Below, in pieces: positions 63,328 through 64,000 of a stretch of 64,000 bases of DNA. The first letter of the stretch is position 1, and every line of letters starts with the position of its first letter. The notes below the pieces were generated by a model. It searched no databases. It was given only the letters and a program-made list of their open reading frames with translations, and was not told where the DNA came from. The DNA is from Succinispira mobilis DSM 6222 (GTDB taxonomy: Bacteria > Bacillota > Negativicutes > Acidaminococcales > Succinispiraceae), in the NCBI RefSeq assembly GCF_000384135.1, contig NZ_KB913028.1:1081351-1145350 (forward strand), written 5' to 3'. Made by a program: the position numbers and the translations under genes.

Positions 63328-64000
63328 TTAAAGGTTCCAATAACGATAGCCTTTTTGGGATATCGCGTACTTATCTAATATACTCTTTACATCGATAATA
63401 ATTTTTTCTTCTTGCGGTAATTGAGAATTAAAATATGAAGCAATCTTATCTAACGATAAATTTTTGAATTCTTGATGGGCAACTGCAAAAATCAGACAAT
63501 CGGCGTCATGAATATCTTCAAGGGTATCAAGTTTTAGACCATATTCAGAAGCTGTTTCATCAACATCAGCCCAAGGGTCAATAATAATTGGGTTGATACC
63601 ATATTCTTGTAAGCGGGTGATTACGTCAGTTACTTTTGAATTACGAATATCGGGACAATTTTCTTTAAAGGTTATTCCCAAAATATATACTTTACTTTGA
63701 ATAACTTTCTTATTGGCAAGGACTAGTTCTTTAATTACAGCATCAGCAATGAATTGCCCCATCCCGTCATTTATTTTTCTGCCAGCTAGAATTATTTGGG
63801 AATGATAGCCTAGTTTTGCTGCTTGATAGATAAAATAATAAGGGTCAATTCCGATACAATGACCACCAACTAGGCCAGGATAGAATTTCAAAGCATTCCA
63901 TTTGGTATTCATAGCTTTTATAACTTCATTTGTGTCAATTTTCATTTTATCAAAAACCATTGCTAATTCATTCATAAAGGCAATATTAATATCTCGCTGA
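63328..64000 (-). CDS. Nucleotide-sugar dehydrogenase (UDP-GlcNAc/UDP-glucose type), C-terminal part
   Basis: The gene runs off the right edge; the frame is open to base 64000, so the upstream NAD domain is missing. Visible are the central helix EVIKAMNTKWNALKFYPGLVGG, substrate-domain GGHCIGIDPYYFIYQA and the C-terminal Rossmann domain (YILGITFKENCPDIRNSKVTDVI, IIDPWAD, ADCLIFAVAHQEF). GHCIGIDPYYF resembles WbpA/TviB-type UDP-N-acetylhexosamine 6-dehydrogenases more than UDP-glucose enzymes. It points to surface polysaccharide synthesis beyond the window. The pseudogene starts 22 nt downstream. Confidence 0.9.
   Translation of the reverse strand, partial: QRDINIAFMNELAMVFDKMKIDTNEVIKAMNTKWNALKFYPGLVGGHCIGIDPYYFIYQAAKLGYHSQIILAGRKINDGMGQFIADAVIKELVLANKKVIQSKVYILGITFKENCPDIRNSKVTDVITRLQEYGINPIIIDPWADVDETASEYGLKLDTLEDIHDADCLIFAVAHQEFKNLSLDKIASYFNSQLPQEEKIIIDVKSILDKYAISQKGYRYWNL

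Overview
The window is low-GC chromosomal DNA from an anaerobic Firmicute. Clostridia or, more likely, Negativicutes fit, but no single gene here settles the class. Pointers are the conserved Firmicutes block fabF-rnc-smc-ftsY-ylxM-ffh-rpsP-khpA-ylqD-rimM-trmD-rplS-lepB-rbgA, a FabK-like flavoprotein end, the [FeFe]-hydrogenase maturase HydF, and a coenzyme B12-dependent glutamate fermentation locus. There is no CRISPR array, rRNA or intact prophage.

Layout. (1) 1-14.4 kb: housekeeping block for fatty acid synthesis, chromosome condensation, the signal recognition particle, ribosome and tRNA modification, and signal peptidase. (2) 14.6-17.6 kb: hydF, overlapped by a DUF4392/D-glutamate-cyclase-like gene, then a convergent AlkA-type glycosylase. 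(3) 17.7-24.5 kb: MacAB-like efflux operon ending in a tiny membrane ORF, then nadD-yqeK-lcp-rsfS-cvfB and tRNA-Ala. (4) 24.6-28.2 kb: chemoreceptor, an IS3-family scar, and pdxST for PLP synthesis. (5) 28.2-38.7 kb: metabolic island with a GntR regulator and its own palindromic operator, methylaspartate mutase (glmS, glmL, glmE), methylaspartate ammonia-lyase, an uncharacterised P-loop protein, citC, malic enzyme and a two-subunit class I fumarase/mesaconase. Together these can take glutamate to mesaconate and on toward citramalate, or fumarate to pyruvate. The citramalate lyase that CitC would activate is not here. (6) 38.8-39.1 kb: tRNA-Pro, tRNA-Gly and tRNA-Arg. (7) 39.3-64 kb: accessory, visibly eroding region. 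It holds a deleted ISL3 element that beheads a GGDEF-EAL gene, azlCD with a divergent MocR regulator, topB, a second chemoreceptor with a long structured leader, broken and intact c-di-GMP enzymes, an iron alcohol dehydrogenase, a twice-frameshifted AbgT transporter with pepT, an orphan plasmid-type Rep_3 protein next to a NhaD-like antiporter, and the end of a nucleotide-sugar dehydrogenase.

The strongest signals for follow-up are the glutamate island with its private regulator and unexplained P-loop protein, the coordinated decay of c-di-GMP genes (three of four damaged), the HydF/DUF4392 coupling, and the Rep_3 gene with iteron-like repeats in its promoter. Three reading-frame breaks sit in short homopolymers, so sequencing error must be excluded before they are called biological. 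All calls come from reading the sequence; no database search was run.
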